From NCBI GenBank assembly GCA_029261355.1, contig JAJDBM010000024.1, positions 124,001 through 188,000 of the forward strand: a stretch of 64,000 nucleotides of DNA, read 5' to 3'. This stretch comes from Nitrospirales bacterium. Lineage in GTDB: Bacteria > Nitrospirota > Nitrospiria > Nitrospirales > UBA8639. Below, in pieces: positions 8,022 to 18,005 of this stretch (positions are counted from its first letter, which is position 1; the number at the start of each line of letters is the position of its first letter). The position numbers and the translations under genes were made by a program. Below the pieces are notes generated by a model. The model searched no databases, was not told where the DNA came from, and saw only the letters and a program-made list of their open reading frames with translations.

Positions 8022-8554
8022 ACTGTGACTCGCTCCCCATCAAGTGGCTCGACCTGGTGATCCAGAAGTATGTTTGACTATTTCGGTCAATCGACGCTCA
8101 GCTTAAAGGGTATTTTTCAATCGAAAAATAGTGCTGTCACTATTCATGCATATTCTTCCAACTTGATAGTTCATCGCGAATGTGAAGGAAAACAAACCTG
8201 AGGAAAATCGACGAAAAAACTTTAATCAATGATTGCAACTTACTCTATCTAGTTTCACACTTCCTGTACCCTGACTTAAACACATATAACCTCTCCAGTT
8301 TAGAGAAACGCAGGAAGTTCTTTCATTTCCTGAAACATGAGAGTCGCACCCTCCACATTAATGCTTATTGTGCTATATCAAATTTAGTTGTTCTACATTG
8401 TGATGGCTTCACCATCACTTATCTCTCATGCGAATTGCTTTCCTGACCAGTAGCAAAATCATTGGCGGTTCGTGGCAAGAAAATTTAAAGATGTGACGAC
8501 AAACATAGGCAAGGGTGCCTAATGCTGGGACAGACGAACAAAAAGGAACGTTAC
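8022..8554. other. Intergenic region between divergent genes
   Basis: About 530 bases between the CheY-like gene (minus) and a small plus-strand gene. The sequence is AT-rich with a short imperfect dyad near 8114-8129 (TTTTTCAATCGAAAAA). It must contain the promoter of the cheY-cheC chain, but I cannot assign a confident -35/-10 pair. A minus-strand frame in this area (8415-8669) overlaps the small gene and has no supporting signal. Confidence 0.4.
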
Positions 8555-8731
8555 ATGGATGGTCGGACGCGTAGAGGTTATGCTCGGTTATTGAGGGACC
8601 TTCAACATTTAGAGAGATCGGAGCAATTCCTGACTGCACGAGAGCGTGCCAATGCATCCATTGATGCATTGGAGGATCTCATTCATAGATTGGGTAAATT
8701 AGGAAACAACACGGAAGGTCCAGAACCCTAG
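8555..8731 (+). CDS. Small hypothetical helical protein
   Basis: A 58-residue protein if it starts at the ATG at 8555, which has AAGGA seven bases upstream; an in-frame ATG at 8522 has a poorer site. The sequence is Arg/Glu/Leu-rich and probably one long helix (ARLLRDLQHLERSEQFLTAR). There is no signal peptide and no family I recognise. The ribosome-binding site and amphipathic pattern support it, but the length makes coding status uncertain. Confidence 0.45.
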   Translation: MDGRTRRGYARLLRDLQHLERSEQFLTARERANASIDALEDLIHRLGKLGNNTEGPEP

Positions 8732-8769
8732 TCGCTAGCCAATAGCCCAACATAAAGGAATACTGGTTC

Positions 8770-9519
8770 TTAATGTGAGGAAATACTCGATACGAGAGGA
8801 CTGAATTGCCTGGATTCTCTTGCTCGACATTCTTTGTTTTGGAATTGCCAAACCCTAGTAAGATATGAGAGCTCCTGAGGTTGGCCTAACAATCCATCAC
8901 AACCACCAACCCTATCGACCTTGATGACTTTTTCGGTATTCATCGCCTCGACTGTTGGAGTATGCAGGAGTAAGCCCATTCGCATGCACCAGAAAGAAAT
9001 CGAGGGTGTGGAGACTCTAGAATTCACTCGTTCAACAAGGTGGAGAGCCACCCAACCGTGGATGGACTCACGTTGCACCACAGGATGAGTGACTGAATAG
9101 AAATGTCCCCATTGATCCCGATAATGAATATGCAACTGAATCGAATCCTTTTTTTCTTGAAGCAATGGTGATCCTGCCTTGGCTTTCACCCAGACCTCAT
9201 GTTCCAGATCACCTGAGTTCATCACAGGAATAACTGGAAGAGGATCAAGCCCTTCTCCTCCATGAACCGTCACACGAATATCAACAGCAGGGGAACCTCC
9301 TGCATTTCGAATGAAAATGGTTAAGGTATCCTCGCCATTCGAATACACCGTGGCACTTCGGGAAATGTGAAGATCTGGCTGTATCGCACGAAATTTCCTT
9401 CGAGTGTTTTCGAGAATTTTCGAAAGTTGTAGATACACTATTGAGAAGACAATAAGCCCGATCCCTCCCCACAGGAAAAGATCTGAAAAATCTGGGGTAA
9501 CAAAAATTTGTATATCCAT
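8770..9519 (-). CDS. Membrane-anchored hypothetical protein
   Basis: A 249-residue protein with one N-terminal transmembrane segment (LFLWGGIGLIVFSIVYLQL, about residues 14-35). A charged region and a beta-rich domain at about 50-165 follow (TIFIRNAGGSPAVDIRVTVH). The phrase IRNAGGSPAVDIRV, with asparagine and glycine between hydrophobic strands, resembles immunoglobulin-like or CARDB-type beta sandwiches found in surface proteins. The C-terminal 80 residues are less regular. The topology is probably N-in with the domain outside, but this is uncertain. It is not linked to an operon. Function unknown. Confidence 0.6.
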   Translation of the reverse strand: MDIQIFVTPDFSDLFLWGGIGLIVFSIVYLQLSKILENTRRKFRAIQPDLHISRSATVYSNGEDTLTIFIRNAGGSPAVDIRVTVHGGEGLDPLPVIPVMNSGDLEHEVWVKAKAGSPLLQEKKDSIQLHIHYRDQWGHFYSVTHPVVQRESIHGWVALHLVERVNSRVSTPSISFWCMRMGLLLHTPTVEAMNTEKVIKVDRVGGCDGLLGQPQELSYLTRVWQFQNKECRARESRQFSPLVSSISSH

Positions 9520-9563
9520 ATGACTCTGTCCTTACATATTTTATACGTGCAATACAAAGGAGC

Positions 9564-9992
9564 GTGTTGAAGGGCATCTCCTTCTTCAACGGTCTGCTCG
9601 AAACGATTTCTGTAGTCAGCAAAGATTTGAGCAAGAATAACGCCAAACTCAACCTCAATGCAGAAACAACAGAACTTAGTCAAAACTCGCACAGACCTAC
9701 AATGGCTGAGCCAATCCCATCAGATGAAAAACAACAAAATATGAACCGGGATCCATTTCATGACAAAAATTCTGACTATTGCCAACGAGAGAAAAATCAG
9801 AAACAACGCTTAACCCAAAAAGATTCTCCAACATGGAAGGAAAAGGCCATCAAAGAACAAAACTGGATTGTAGAAGATGCTTACAATCATGCACTCCATG
9901 AACACTTTGGCCTCCAAACTATGTTTAATCCCAAATACAGCAACACCATTCAACTAAAGGTCGGCCGAACCATTGCCTCACTCACTTTCTAA
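9564..9992 (+). CDS. Possible hydrophilic hypothetical protein
   Basis: An open frame of up to 142 codons. The first possible start is a GTG directly after AAAGGAG (spacing too short); the TTG one codon later is four bases from AGGAG, and an ATG occurs at 9702. The product is Asn/Gln/Lys-rich and low-complexity in the middle, then ends in a more regular segment (NWIVEDAYNHALHEHFGLQT). No signal peptide or known domain is seen. It could be a real lineage-specific gene or a chance frame. Confidence 0.35.
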   Translation: MLKGISFFNGLLETISVVSKDLSKNNAKLNLNAETTELSQNSHRPTMAEPIPSDEKQQNMNRDPFHDKNSDYCQREKNQKQRLTQKDSPTWKEKAIKEQNWIVEDAYNHALHEHFGLQTMFNPKYSNTIQLKVGRTIASLTF

Positions 9993-10341
9993 GCAATATT
10001 GCTATCGACAAGAAATGTAGTGTTGAAAGAAACTGAAAAGTGGACGTTCATTCACGGATCTATCTCATCATTGACCTTGCCTTAAACAGAAAACCCTATC
10101 TGTCGAGCCGTCCATTTTTTTCACCACACGACTCAACACACTCCCAATGAATCAGATCATTCACTCATCACACATCATTGAATCTTGCGTATTGGCTGTA
10201 GCCGAAAACATTATCGATATAAATAGCTGGTTCAAGCATATGTTTGGGCTCAAAAGATTCAGCGCCACAATCGCACCGAACTAAAAAGCCTGCTACAATT
10301 GCCTGAAGGTTCCAGATTAAAACATTACTCACAGAGAGCCT
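9993..10341. other. Intergenic, upstream of the phospholipid-repair gene
   Basis: About 350 bases with no convincing frame on either strand. It should hold the promoter of the LplT-Aas fusion gene. I see no clear dyad, riboswitch motif or terminator. Confidence 0.4.
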
Positions 10342-13300
10342 ATGCTTAATATGCCTTCATCATCCGATCACCCACTACGCGGTTTACTCATCACACAGTT
10401 TTGTGGCGCGTTCAATGACAATGCATGGAAACTCATGGTGGCACTCTTAGCCATTAAGCAAGTCTCAGCTGAGCTAGGTGGAGCAGGACCAGAGTTCGAA
10501 TCTGCTGCTCAAGCCCAAACGACTATCACGTTCGTGGTCTTTACACTCCCAATGATGTTGATCTCAATCATCGCCGGAGTCTTCTCTGATCGATTTAGTA
10601 AACGAAGTGTCATTATATCCATGAAGTGGGTTGAGGTAGCCCTGATGTCGCTTGGTACCTTCGCGCTGTTTCATAATCCATCAGGGGGAATGTTACCGCT
10701 CATTGTACTCATGGGAATGGGGGCCCAAAGCGCATTGTACAGTCCTGCCAAATATGGAATCCTTCCAGAGATTCTTCCTCATGAACAGCTTACGGCAGGA
10801 AATGGCTCAATCGAATTATGGACATTCATGGCTATCATTTTAGGAACAGCAGCCGGCGGTGTACTCCTTGGACTCACAGGAGCAAATCCATGGCACGCTG
10901 GGTTGGTTCTCACGGCATTAACATTTGTCGGCCTAGCAGCCTGCTATACCATTCCACATGTGCCCCCTGCACGCACTGAAGGAGGGATTAAAGAAACCGT
11001 GTCGTCTGCCTGGGAATCGGTGAAGACGGATAAAGTTCTCCGCTTCGGCATACTCGGCGCGATCATGTTTTGGACCATCGCAAGTCTCGTTGGACAAGAC
11101 ATCATTATTTACGGAAAATCTGTCTTAGGTCTATCGGACTCGAAGACTGGACTGCCTCTGGCAGCCTTTGGCGTAGGAATCGGAATCGGCGCTGTTCTCG
11201 CAGGAAAATTATCGGGTGCGAAAGTCGAATACGGTCTGATTCCGCTCGGTGCAGTTGGACTCAGTATCTGTTTAATTATGCTGGGATTCACAACACCTCT
11301 ACTTTTCGGCACGCTACTCTGGATGTGTTTTCTGGGAGTCGCCAGCGGTTTCGTCGTCGTTCCCATCAATGCACTCATCCAATGGCGCGCGCCTGAAGAT
11401 CGACGAGGGGCCGTAATCGCGCTATCCAATACAGCCGTCTTTAGTGGTGTCTTAGTGGGATCGTTAAGTGCCGGACTATTCTCTGCGATTGGGTTAAGTG
11501 CAAGCGGCATTCTAGTCGTCGCGGGAGGATTCACGTTGGGTGCCACCAGCTGGGGCCTCACTCTCTTACCCAATTCCTTCCTTCGAGTCGTCTTAAGCCT
11601 CTTCACCAATACCTTTTACCGACTCACGATCTTGAACCGTGATCACATCCCTGAAATAGGCGGCGCGTTACTTGTGGCGAATCATGTGTCTTTTGTTGAT
11701 GGATTACTCATCTTAGCCTCCACGGACCGCCCCGTTCGATTCATTGTCGATAAATATTATTACGAGCATCTGCTATTTCGTGGACTGGCTCGAGTCATGG
11801 ATGCGATTCCCATTTCATCGACTGGCACACCAAGGGAAATCCTCACGGCCCTTCGCGAAGCCGGTCGCCATTTGGATGATGGAGATCTCGTCTGCATCTT
11901 TCCCGAAGGACAAATCACACGAACCGGTGGATTATTACCATTTCGTCAAGGCTTTGAACGGATCGTCAAAGGCCGTGAGATTCCAATTATTCCCGTTCAT
12001 CTTGATCGCGTATGGGGAAGTATTTTTAGTTTCATTGGAGGGAAGTTTCTGACAAAACTTCCAGAACGTATTCCTTATCCTGTCACCGTATCTTATGGAG
12101 CCCCACTGCCATCCACCACATCAGCACATGAAGTGCGGATGATCATTCAAGAAATGGGAGAAGCCGCGTGGCATCAACGAAAAGAAAGTTGCCGCCCATT
12201 ACATCATTCTTTTGTGTGGTCAATGCGCCGACATCCTTTTCGATTTGCCTTTGGCGACCTGATACGCCCCAAAGTTTCATGCCTCGAATCGCTTACCGGA
12301 GCCATTGCGTTAGCACGAGCCCTTCGTCCTCAATGGGAGGGACAACACACCGTTGGCATCTTATTGCCTTCCAGTGTCGCCGGAGCTCTGCTCAATGTCG
12401 CGGCCACGCTATCTGGGCGAACGACCGTCAACTTGAACTTCACCGCAGGGCAAAGTGGAATGGAATCCGCAGCCAAACAGGCTAGCCTACAAACAATTGT
12501 CACCAGCCGCAGGTTCGTCGAAAAAGCCAAATTAGAAATCCCTCAAACCATCTCAATCATTTGGCTTGAAGACATTGGCAAAACCATAGGCTCAACTGAC
12601 AAATTGGTGGCCATGTTTCTGGCACTCTTTGCACCAATGACCTTTCTGGAAAGGCGTTGTGGTGCTGTATGTCGCCCTTCCATGGATGATCTCGCAACAA
12701 TTATCTTTAGTAGTGGGAGTACAGGTGAGCCTAAAGGGGTCATGCTGAGTCATTTTAATATTGATTCCAATGTCGAAGCCATTGCTCAGTCCTTACATAT
12801 CGACGCAAATGATCGCCTCTTGGGTATCCTGCCGTTCTTTCATTCGTTTGGGTATTTGGCCACATTGTGGTTTCCTGCCATCCATGGAGCTGGCGTGGTG
12901 TATCACGCTTCACCATTGGATGCCGGACCTATTGGAGAACTGGTCCATAAAAATCGTATCTCGATCTTACTCACCACGCCGACGTTCCTCCAACTCTATC
13001 TACGACGTTGTACGCCAGAGCAATTTGGCTCCCTACGCATTGTTCTCACAGGCGCAGAAAAGTTATCGGCCCGGTTACTCCAAGCCTTTGAGGAACGATT
13101 TGGCATCAGACCGATTGAAGGCTATGGGGTCACTGAATGTTCTCCAGTCATCGCCGTCAACTGCCCAGACTTTCGAGCTGCCGGCTTCTTTCAACCAGCT
13201 TCACGTCCCGGAACCGTCGGGCAACCGCTACCCGGCGTCTCCATTCGAATCGTCGATCCCGACTCATTTGAAACATTGCCCGCAGATACACCCGGCATGC

Positions 13301-13776
13301 TTCTCGTCAAAGGCCCCAATGTCATGAAAGGATATTTAGGCCGTGAAGACCTGACAGAAAAAGCGATACATGACGGCTGGTACATTACGGGTGACATCGC
13401 CAAGATCAACGAAGACGGCTTTATTGCGATTACCGATCGTCTTTCTCGGTTTTCGAAGATCGGAGGAGAAATGGTGCCGCATGGTAAAGTAGAAGAAGCC
13501 CTGCATGAAGCAGCTAAGGCTGAGACGCAAGTCTTAGCCGTGACCTCAGTTCCGGATGAAAAGAAAGGTGAGCAACTTGCGGTCCTTCATACTCTTGAGG
13601 AAAAAGCCATTCCTGAACTGCTCGAAAAGGTCTCTGCCAGTGGCCTACCAAACCTTTTTATTCCTCGTAAAGATCACTTTGTAAAAGTAGAGTCGCTTCC
13701 CATGTTAGGCACAGGCAAGCTAGACCTTCGCGCCCTAAAACAAATTGCTAAAGATAATCTTCGAACAACACACTAA
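10342..13776 (+). CDS. LplT-PlsC-Aas trifunctional lysophospholipid repair protein
   Basis: The 1,144-residue protein joins three activities. Residues about 1-415 are an MFS permease like LplT, the lysophospholipid flippase (FNDNAWKLMVALLAI at the start, about 12 membrane segments). Residues about 425-620 are a PlsC-type acyltransferase with the HX4D motif NHVSFVDG (about 446) and FPEGQITRTG (about 519). Residues about 640-1140 are an AMP-forming acyl-ACP synthetase with IIFSSGSTGEPKG (about 786), GYGVTECSP (about 927) and a C-terminal TGKL. In Escherichia coli, LplT is a separate protein and Aas carries the other two domains; together they import lysophosphatidylethanolamine and re-acylate it using acyl-ACP. 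The same roles are inferred here. No gene symbol is assigned because both lplT and aas functions are covered. The following lipoprotein gene overlaps its 3' end. Confidence 0.93.
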   Translation: MLNMPSSSDHPLRGLLITQFCGAFNDNAWKLMVALLAIKQVSAELGGAGPEFESAAQAQTTITFVVFTLPMMLISIIAGVFSDRFSKRSVIISMKWVEVALMSLGTFALFHNPSGGMLPLIVLMGMGAQSALYSPAKYGILPEILPHEQLTAGNGSIELWTFMAIILGTAAGGVLLGLTGANPWHAGLVLTALTFVGLAACYTIPHVPPARTEGGIKETVSSAWESVKTDKVLRFGILGAIMFWTIASLVGQDIIIYGKSVLGLSDSKTGLPLAAFGVGIGIGAVLAGKLSGAKVEYGLIPLGAVGLSICLIMLGFTTPLLFGTLLWMCFLGVASGFVVVPINALIQWRAPEDRRGAVIALSNTAVFSGVLVGSLSAGLFSAIGLSASGILVVAGGFTLGATSWGLTLLPNSFLRVVLSLFTNTFYRLTILNRDHIPEIGGALLVANHVSFVDGLLILASTDRPVRFIVDKYYYEHLLFRGLARVMDAIPISSTGTPREILTALREAGRHLDDGDLVCIFPEGQITRTGGLLPFRQGFERIVKGREIPIIPVHLDRVWGSIFSFIGGKFLTKLPERIPYPVTVSYGAPLPSTTSAHEVRMIIQEMGEAAWHQRKESCRPLHHSFVWSMRRHPFRFAFGDLIRPKVSCLESLTGAIALARALRPQWEGQHTVGILLPSSVAGALLNVAATLSGRTTVNLNFTAGQSGMESAAKQASLQTIVTSRRFVEKAKLEIPQTISIIWLEDIGKTIGSTDKLVAMFLALFAPMTFLERRCGAVCRPSMDDLATIIFSSGSTGEPKGVMLSHFNIDSNVEAIAQSLHIDANDRLLGILPFFHSFGYLATLWFPAIHGAGVVYHASPLDAGPIGELVHKNRISILLTTPTFLQLYLRRCTPEQFGSLRIVLTGAEKLSARLLQAFEERFGIRPIEGYGVTECSPVIAVNCPDFRAAGFFQPASRPGTVGQPLPGVSIRIVDPDSFETLPADTPGMLLVKGPNVMKGYLGREDLTEKAIHDGWYITGDIAKINEDGFIAITDRLSRFSKIGGEMVPHGKVEEALHEAAKAETQVLAVTSVPDEKKGEQLAVLHTLEEKAIPELLEKVSASGLPNLFIPRKDHFVKVESLPMLGTGKLDLRALKQIAKDNLRTTH

Positions 13777-14230
13777 CCCTATTTCGCTCTTGCTACGCTC
13801 TTACAATAAATGTATCCCCCTATTGATTCTTCCATTACTCCTCACAAGTTGCTTTACCGTACTCCCAACGCAAGAAGATGAAACAGATTGCGAGCTTTGG
13901 ACCAGAGAATGGGAACTCAATCTTTCAGGTTCTGACCTTTCCGTTATTCAAAGTCCCATCCATTGTTCGAATCCAGAATGTGTATTGGCTATATCCTTGA
14001 GCCTTGTGGCTATCCCCATCACATCTTTTATTGTATCTGGCAGCATTGTCGTAGTGGGGAATACTGTGCATTGGATCGAAGAACAAGGCACATGTGAAGA
14101 AAGCATGACTCAGGAAGCGATTAGCTCACTCATTGAAACAACAGAGTCAACGGGTGGGATGATGATTCAGACTGGGAAAGAACTTATTCACTGGCTCGAA
14201 ACTCACATGGGAAAAGACTCTGAAGAATAA
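13745..14230 (+). CDS. Putative lipoprotein of unknown function
   Basis: A 161-residue frame overlapping the end of the fusion gene by 32 bases. A lipobox LLLTSC places the lipidated Cys at residue 36 from the first ATG. That makes the signal peptide rather long, so translation may begin at the TTG at 13790, giving LLRSYNKC before the hydrophobic core. A second hydrophobic segment (CVLAISLSLVAIPITSFIVSGSIVVVG) around residues 79-105 suggests membrane association of the mature protein as well. The C-terminal 50 residues look helical. It has no recognised family. It sits directly upstream of the YjdF-like gene with a one-base gap, so the two are probably co-expressed. Confidence 0.65.
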   Translation: MLKIIFEQHTNPISLLLRSYNKCIPLLILPLLLTSCFTVLPTQEDETDCELWTREWELNLSGSDLSVIQSPIHCSNPECVLAISLSLVAIPITSFIVSGSIVVVGNTVHWIEEQGTCEESMTQEAISSLIETTESTGGMMIQTGKELIHWLETHMGKDSEE

Positions 14231-14231
14231 T

Positions 14232-14879
14232 TTGCCTTCTATTCAAACAGAAAAACTGGGCCTTCTCATTATTGTCATAACAGCCCTGGTCTGGTCAGGA
14301 ATTACGCCCAATGATCGTTTTACCTGGTTTCTAGAAGTACTTCCTGTCTTAGTAGGAGTTCCTCTCTTTATCAGCACCTTCCGATTTTTCCAATTGACGA
14401 CACTGACATACTGGCTCCTTGCTTTTCATGCCATGATCCTCTGCGTTGGAGGACATTACACATATGCTGAAGTTCCAGTAGGTTTTTGGGCACAAGATAT
14501 TTTTGGATTTGAGCGAAATCATTATGATCGCATTGGACATTTTGCGCAGGGATTTGTCCCAGCCATCTTAGCGAGAGAAATCTTACTGCGTCGATCGCCT
14601 CTCACTCCAGGAAAATGGGTTTTCTTTCTTGTGACTAGTATTTGTCTGGCATTCAGCGCACTCTACGAAATCTTTGAGTGGGGTACAGCGGCATTCACAG
14701 GCGAGGCAGCGACGGCGTTTCTCGGCACTCAAGGTGATGAGTGGGATACACAGTGGGATATGTTCATGGCTTTGATAGGTACCATGACAAGTCAATTGCT
14801 ATTGGCACATATTCACAGTCGACAACTTTCTAATATACTCATTCTGTCCACCAATACTATAGGCAGGAAGTCTTTTTAA
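14232..14879 (+). CDS. YjdF/DUF2238-like inner-membrane protein
   Basis: A 215-residue protein with about six membrane segments. The motifs GGHYTYAEVPVG, NHYDRIGHFAQGF and ALYEIFEWGTA match the DUF2238 (YjdF) family, whose His and Asp/Glu residues in these blocks are conserved; the biochemical role is unknown. The conserved C-terminal stretch QGDEWDTQWDMFMALIG is also present, so the domain is complete. The frame starts at a TTG one base after the lipoprotein stop, which implies coupling. No ribosome-binding site is obvious. Confidence 0.85.
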   Translation: MPSIQTEKLGLLIIVITALVWSGITPNDRFTWFLEVLPVLVGVPLFISTFRFFQLTTLTYWLLAFHAMILCVGGHYTYAEVPVGFWAQDIFGFERNHYDRIGHFAQGFVPAILAREILLRRSPLTPGKWVFFLVTSICLAFSALYEIFEWGTAAFTGEAATAFLGTQGDEWDTQWDMFMALIGTMTSQLLLAHIHSRQLSNILILSTNTIGRKSF

Positions 14880-14954
14880 CATGATGACAGGCCTCGGACC
14901 ATTATCATAGGTACAAGACCTGCCATTTCGAAAAAGTTCATCAGGTAGCTGACA

Positions 14955-17900
14955 TTATTCAATCTGAATGGTCACAGTTCCGACATTCGAAACCGCACCA
15001 CTCGCATCTTGAATCGTATAAGTAAACGTATCGACTCCAGTGTGGTTGTAGGTGATCTTCCCATCGGGATGAACGGTCACGGTACCTTGAGTTGGTCCAT
15101 TAAGAATCGTGACCGTACCTGGATCGAGACCATCGTCTTCATCCTGATCATTGGCGATCACATCGATCACGACACTCGTACCACCTTGGGTGTTAGCTGT
15201 ATCATCACCTACTACAGGAAGATAATTTTCCGTTGACCCAGTTACGGTTACCGAAGTTATCGCACCATCAATAGCGCCTTGATTATCTGAGACCGTCAAC
15301 TCGACCACATAGGTTCCTGGATCATCAAATGTATGCGTCACTTGTTCTCCACTTCCAGTATTCCCATCTCCAAAAGTCCACGTATAGGACACAATGCTCC
15401 CATCGGTATCTGTTGAGTTCGCTCCACTTAAGGAAAGACTGAACGGCGCTTCCCCTGAGACGTTATTTGGAGAGATCTGCGCATCAGGCAATTGATTGAC
15501 CGCACCGCCAATCGGAAAGACCAATCCTTGAATACCCAGAGCAGCAGCTCGAACCCGAGCGGATGAACAGGTTGCTTCACCATCTATGGCTAAACAAGGA
15601 GCAACGACGCCAGCAATGGCAATACCATGCCGATCCATACATTCTTGATTAGAGATATTGCGATCAGGACAACCCACTAATCGACCATTAAAATCTGGGT
15701 CTGGTGGAATCTGGTAAATCGGAGCTTGCTCTTCAAAATACACCTCAAAATTATTGCCGGGAACTCCATTGAAGTCGTACACAAAGGTATGGGCAGTCCG
15801 ACCAACTAAATTGGTATGGCGACTAAGGGAATATCGCATGTGAATGGAAGTAGGTTGTGAAGGTTGCCCGGAGATGGCGGAAATATCGAGCACCTCGGTC
15901 CTGACATTCCGAATGATGGTTTCCATGTTGTCAATATTTGGCAACCCTTCTTGAATATTGACATAGTTTTTTAAGAAGCTATTTTCGAGAACTGTGATGT
16001 TTGGCTCGTTCGTACCATCTTCAGGCTTTAACGGTAGTCGAATGCCAACATTAAAGCCTTGCATATCAATATTTCGAAAAATGGTTTGTCCGTTTTCATA
16101 CGAATTGTTGGAAAAATGAAATCCACGATTAAAACGGATGCTCCCACCTTGGCTTTGAGCAGAAATCGCTGGATCATTCCTGACAATAAAACCATCAAGG
16201 GTGTTCCGACTTTCGTGAAAGAACTCAGCTGCACTATGATTCACGTGCCAAATGCGATAGTCCTTAAAGAGACTGACATCTGTATAACGTCCCACACTAC
16301 AACAACCACGTGACCACGTTGCCCAGAGTCCTTGCCCCGTCGCTCCATAGGCTTCATTTCGTGCGGATTCTAGAACTGGAAGCGCAACGTGGATAGTCGA
16401 ATCGGTGACCATGTTCGCACCTCGAAAATTTGGAATAGGTTGGTTTGGCGTCAAATAGTAGCCATTGTAGTTATACGCAAAATCAGGAGAATTCGCGACG
16501 ACATTATCACGAATATAGTTGTTCATCCCGCTAAACCAAAATCCGTCACGCGTCGTGCCAAAAAGTTGGCGACTACTAAACACGCCACCTCGTTTCGCAC
16601 TTTCTAGCACTTGCTCTTCATCTCCTGCTTTCGTATGGACCACAAAGTTTCGCTCAAAGACGTTAAAACTTTCGTTGCCATCTTCAGTCGTTATCGCAGA
16701 ACCTTGTCCATCATAGGCAATATTGTCTTGGATCAATCCATAATGCGTATCATGAACGGCGAGCCCCCACTTAAGCATGCCCTCGATAACATTTCCAACT
16801 AGATAATATTGATACCCCGTATTCGATAAGTTGACAGGCCCCATCACTCGGTGCATGTGCAGGGAATACCGACCAATTTGATTCAAGCCGATAGAGGTTG
16901 GTGTCCCATTTCCATCAACCGTCGTATTATTGAGTGACTCATTTGTGGTTCTTCCAAGGTTTTCAAAACTCGCATAGCGAATATCGACTGCCGCGCGACG
17001 AAGAAACAGTGTATGTCCTCGCGTCACACAGCTTGAAGGGTTATTAACATTTTCCGCACCCATGCAATAGGCGGCCTTGGAGGTTTCAGGCAGACGCGTC
17101 GACCTGATGATCACATTCCTGGTCAGATTGCCAACATGCGGCAACATTCCTTGTTCAATTGCACCAACATCACCATCCGCATCTCGTGGGCCCCAATGAT
17201 CAAACTGTAATGGAGCATTCAAAGTGGCCGTTGAGCCAGAGATTGTCAGAATAGTTGGCTCTTCAGCCTGCGAGAAATACTTTTGTTTCTTTCGAAAAGG
17301 AATTTGACGCGTATCTGGAATAATCAGTCGATCTCCCGATTTCCATCCAATCGGCCCCGACTCGAGTTGTAGCGTCGTTTGACCAACGTGAGCCTCGCTC
17401 GAAAAGCGCAAGAAAGAACGCTCCATAGGAGCACCATGCACATTCATTGTCCCAAACACATTGAGGCCATTGCCGTATTGACTTGGATCGCTTCCATTCA
17501 CATCAAGCGGCACATCTCGAATGATCAATTCTGCAGTGTGATTCGCCGATATGGGATGTCCCGTGCTTCCGAGAGTTAGCGTTCCATTCGGTAACACCTG
17601 CACGTTCGTCACACGTAAACGGGTATCTTGATTCGTGGACCATTCCAACTCACCAAGTTCAGCAACTTCAATACACTCAATCTCGGCCTCACTGTGCACG
17701 TTATAAGTCACCTGAATATTCTGCGGAATAGAGACACGCGCATCTGAACCCGGAATCTGATTGGTTGACCAAGTATTCGGATCAGACCACGAACCATTCG
17801 TTTGAGCTACAACCGTGGGATTGCCACAAAATCGAGGGATGGTGTCATGCGGAGTCATAATATGTGTTGCGGTGACCGTTGGTTGGTCCGAAGTCTGAGC

Positions 17901-18005
17901 AAAACCAGGGGAACAAACAAGCACGAGAAGACTCATCAATCCTAGGCAACATGAGTTGCAAAAATCTCTCCTACGTGGACCCCTTTGTGTCAACATGTTC
18001 AACAT
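14955..18005 (-). CDS. Secreted G8 / beta-helix / PKD-repeat protein
   Basis: I place the start at the ATG at 18005, which has a GGGAGGG site just upstream; the open frame extends 33 codons further without one. The N-terminus is then a clear signal peptide (RRRDFCNSCCLGLMSLLVLVCSPGFAQ is the core, cleaved after FAQ). A G8 domain follows (GSWSDPNTWS, SIPQNIQVTY, ELEWSTNQ). A long right-handed parallel beta-helix with many Asn-rich turns covers roughly residues 250-780. After it come a PKD domain (YTWTFGDGNTGSG) and a cadherin-like Ig domain (TYTIQDASGAVSNVG). G8 plus beta-helix is the layout of the animal CEMIP/TMEM2 hyaluronan-degrading proteins, so a polysaccharide-binding or -degrading role outside the cell is plausible but inferred. 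There is no PEP-CTERM or LPXTG tail. Confidence 0.85.
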   Translation of the reverse strand: MLNMLTQRGPRRRDFCNSCCLGLMSLLVLVCSPGFAQTSDQPTVTATHIMTPHDTIPRFCGNPTVVAQTNGSWSDPNTWSTNQIPGSDARVSIPQNIQVTYNVHSEAEIECIEVAELGELEWSTNQDTRLRVTNVQVLPNGTLTLGSTGHPISANHTAELIIRDVPLDVNGSDPSQYGNGLNVFGTMNVHGAPMERSFLRFSSEAHVGQTTLQLESGPIGWKSGDRLIIPDTRQIPFRKKQKYFSQAEEPTILTISGSTATLNAPLQFDHWGPRDADGDVGAIEQGMLPHVGNLTRNVIIRSTRLPETSKAAYCMGAENVNNPSSCVTRGHTLFLRRAAVDIRYASFENLGRTTNESLNNTTVDGNGTPTSIGLNQIGRYSLHMHRVMGPVNLSNTGYQYYLVGNVIEGMLKWGLAVHDTHYGLIQDNIAYDGQGSAITTEDGNESFNVFERNFVVHTKAGDEEQVLESAKRGGVFSSRQLFGTTRDGFWFSGMNNYIRDNVVANSPDFAYNYNGYYLTPNQPIPNFRGANMVTDSTIHVALPVLESARNEAYGATGQGLWATWSRGCCSVGRYTDVSLFKDYRIWHVNHSAAEFFHESRNTLDGFIVRNDPAISAQSQGGSIRFNRGFHFSNNSYENGQTIFRNIDMQGFNVGIRLPLKPEDGTNEPNITVLENSFLKNYVNIQEGLPNIDNMETIIRNVRTEVLDISAISGQPSQPTSIHMRYSLSRHTNLVGRTAHTFVYDFNGVPGNNFEVYFEEQAPIYQIPPDPDFNGRLVGCPDRNISNQECMDRHGIAIAGVVAPCLAIDGEATCSSARVRAAALGIQGLVFPIGGAVNQLPDAQISPNNVSGEAPFSLSLSGANSTDTDGSIVSYTWTFGDGNTGSGEQVTHTFDDPGTYVVELTVSDNQGAIDGAITSVTVTGSTENYLPVVGDDTANTQGGTSVVIDVIANDQDEDDGLDPGTVTILNGPTQGTVTVHPDGKITYNHTGVDTFTYTIQDASGAVSNVGTVTIQIE

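Noticed and set aside
8415-8669. 84-codon minus-strand frame
   Set aside because: Overlaps the plus-strand small gene, which has a ribosome-binding site; no signal or motif supports the minus frame.
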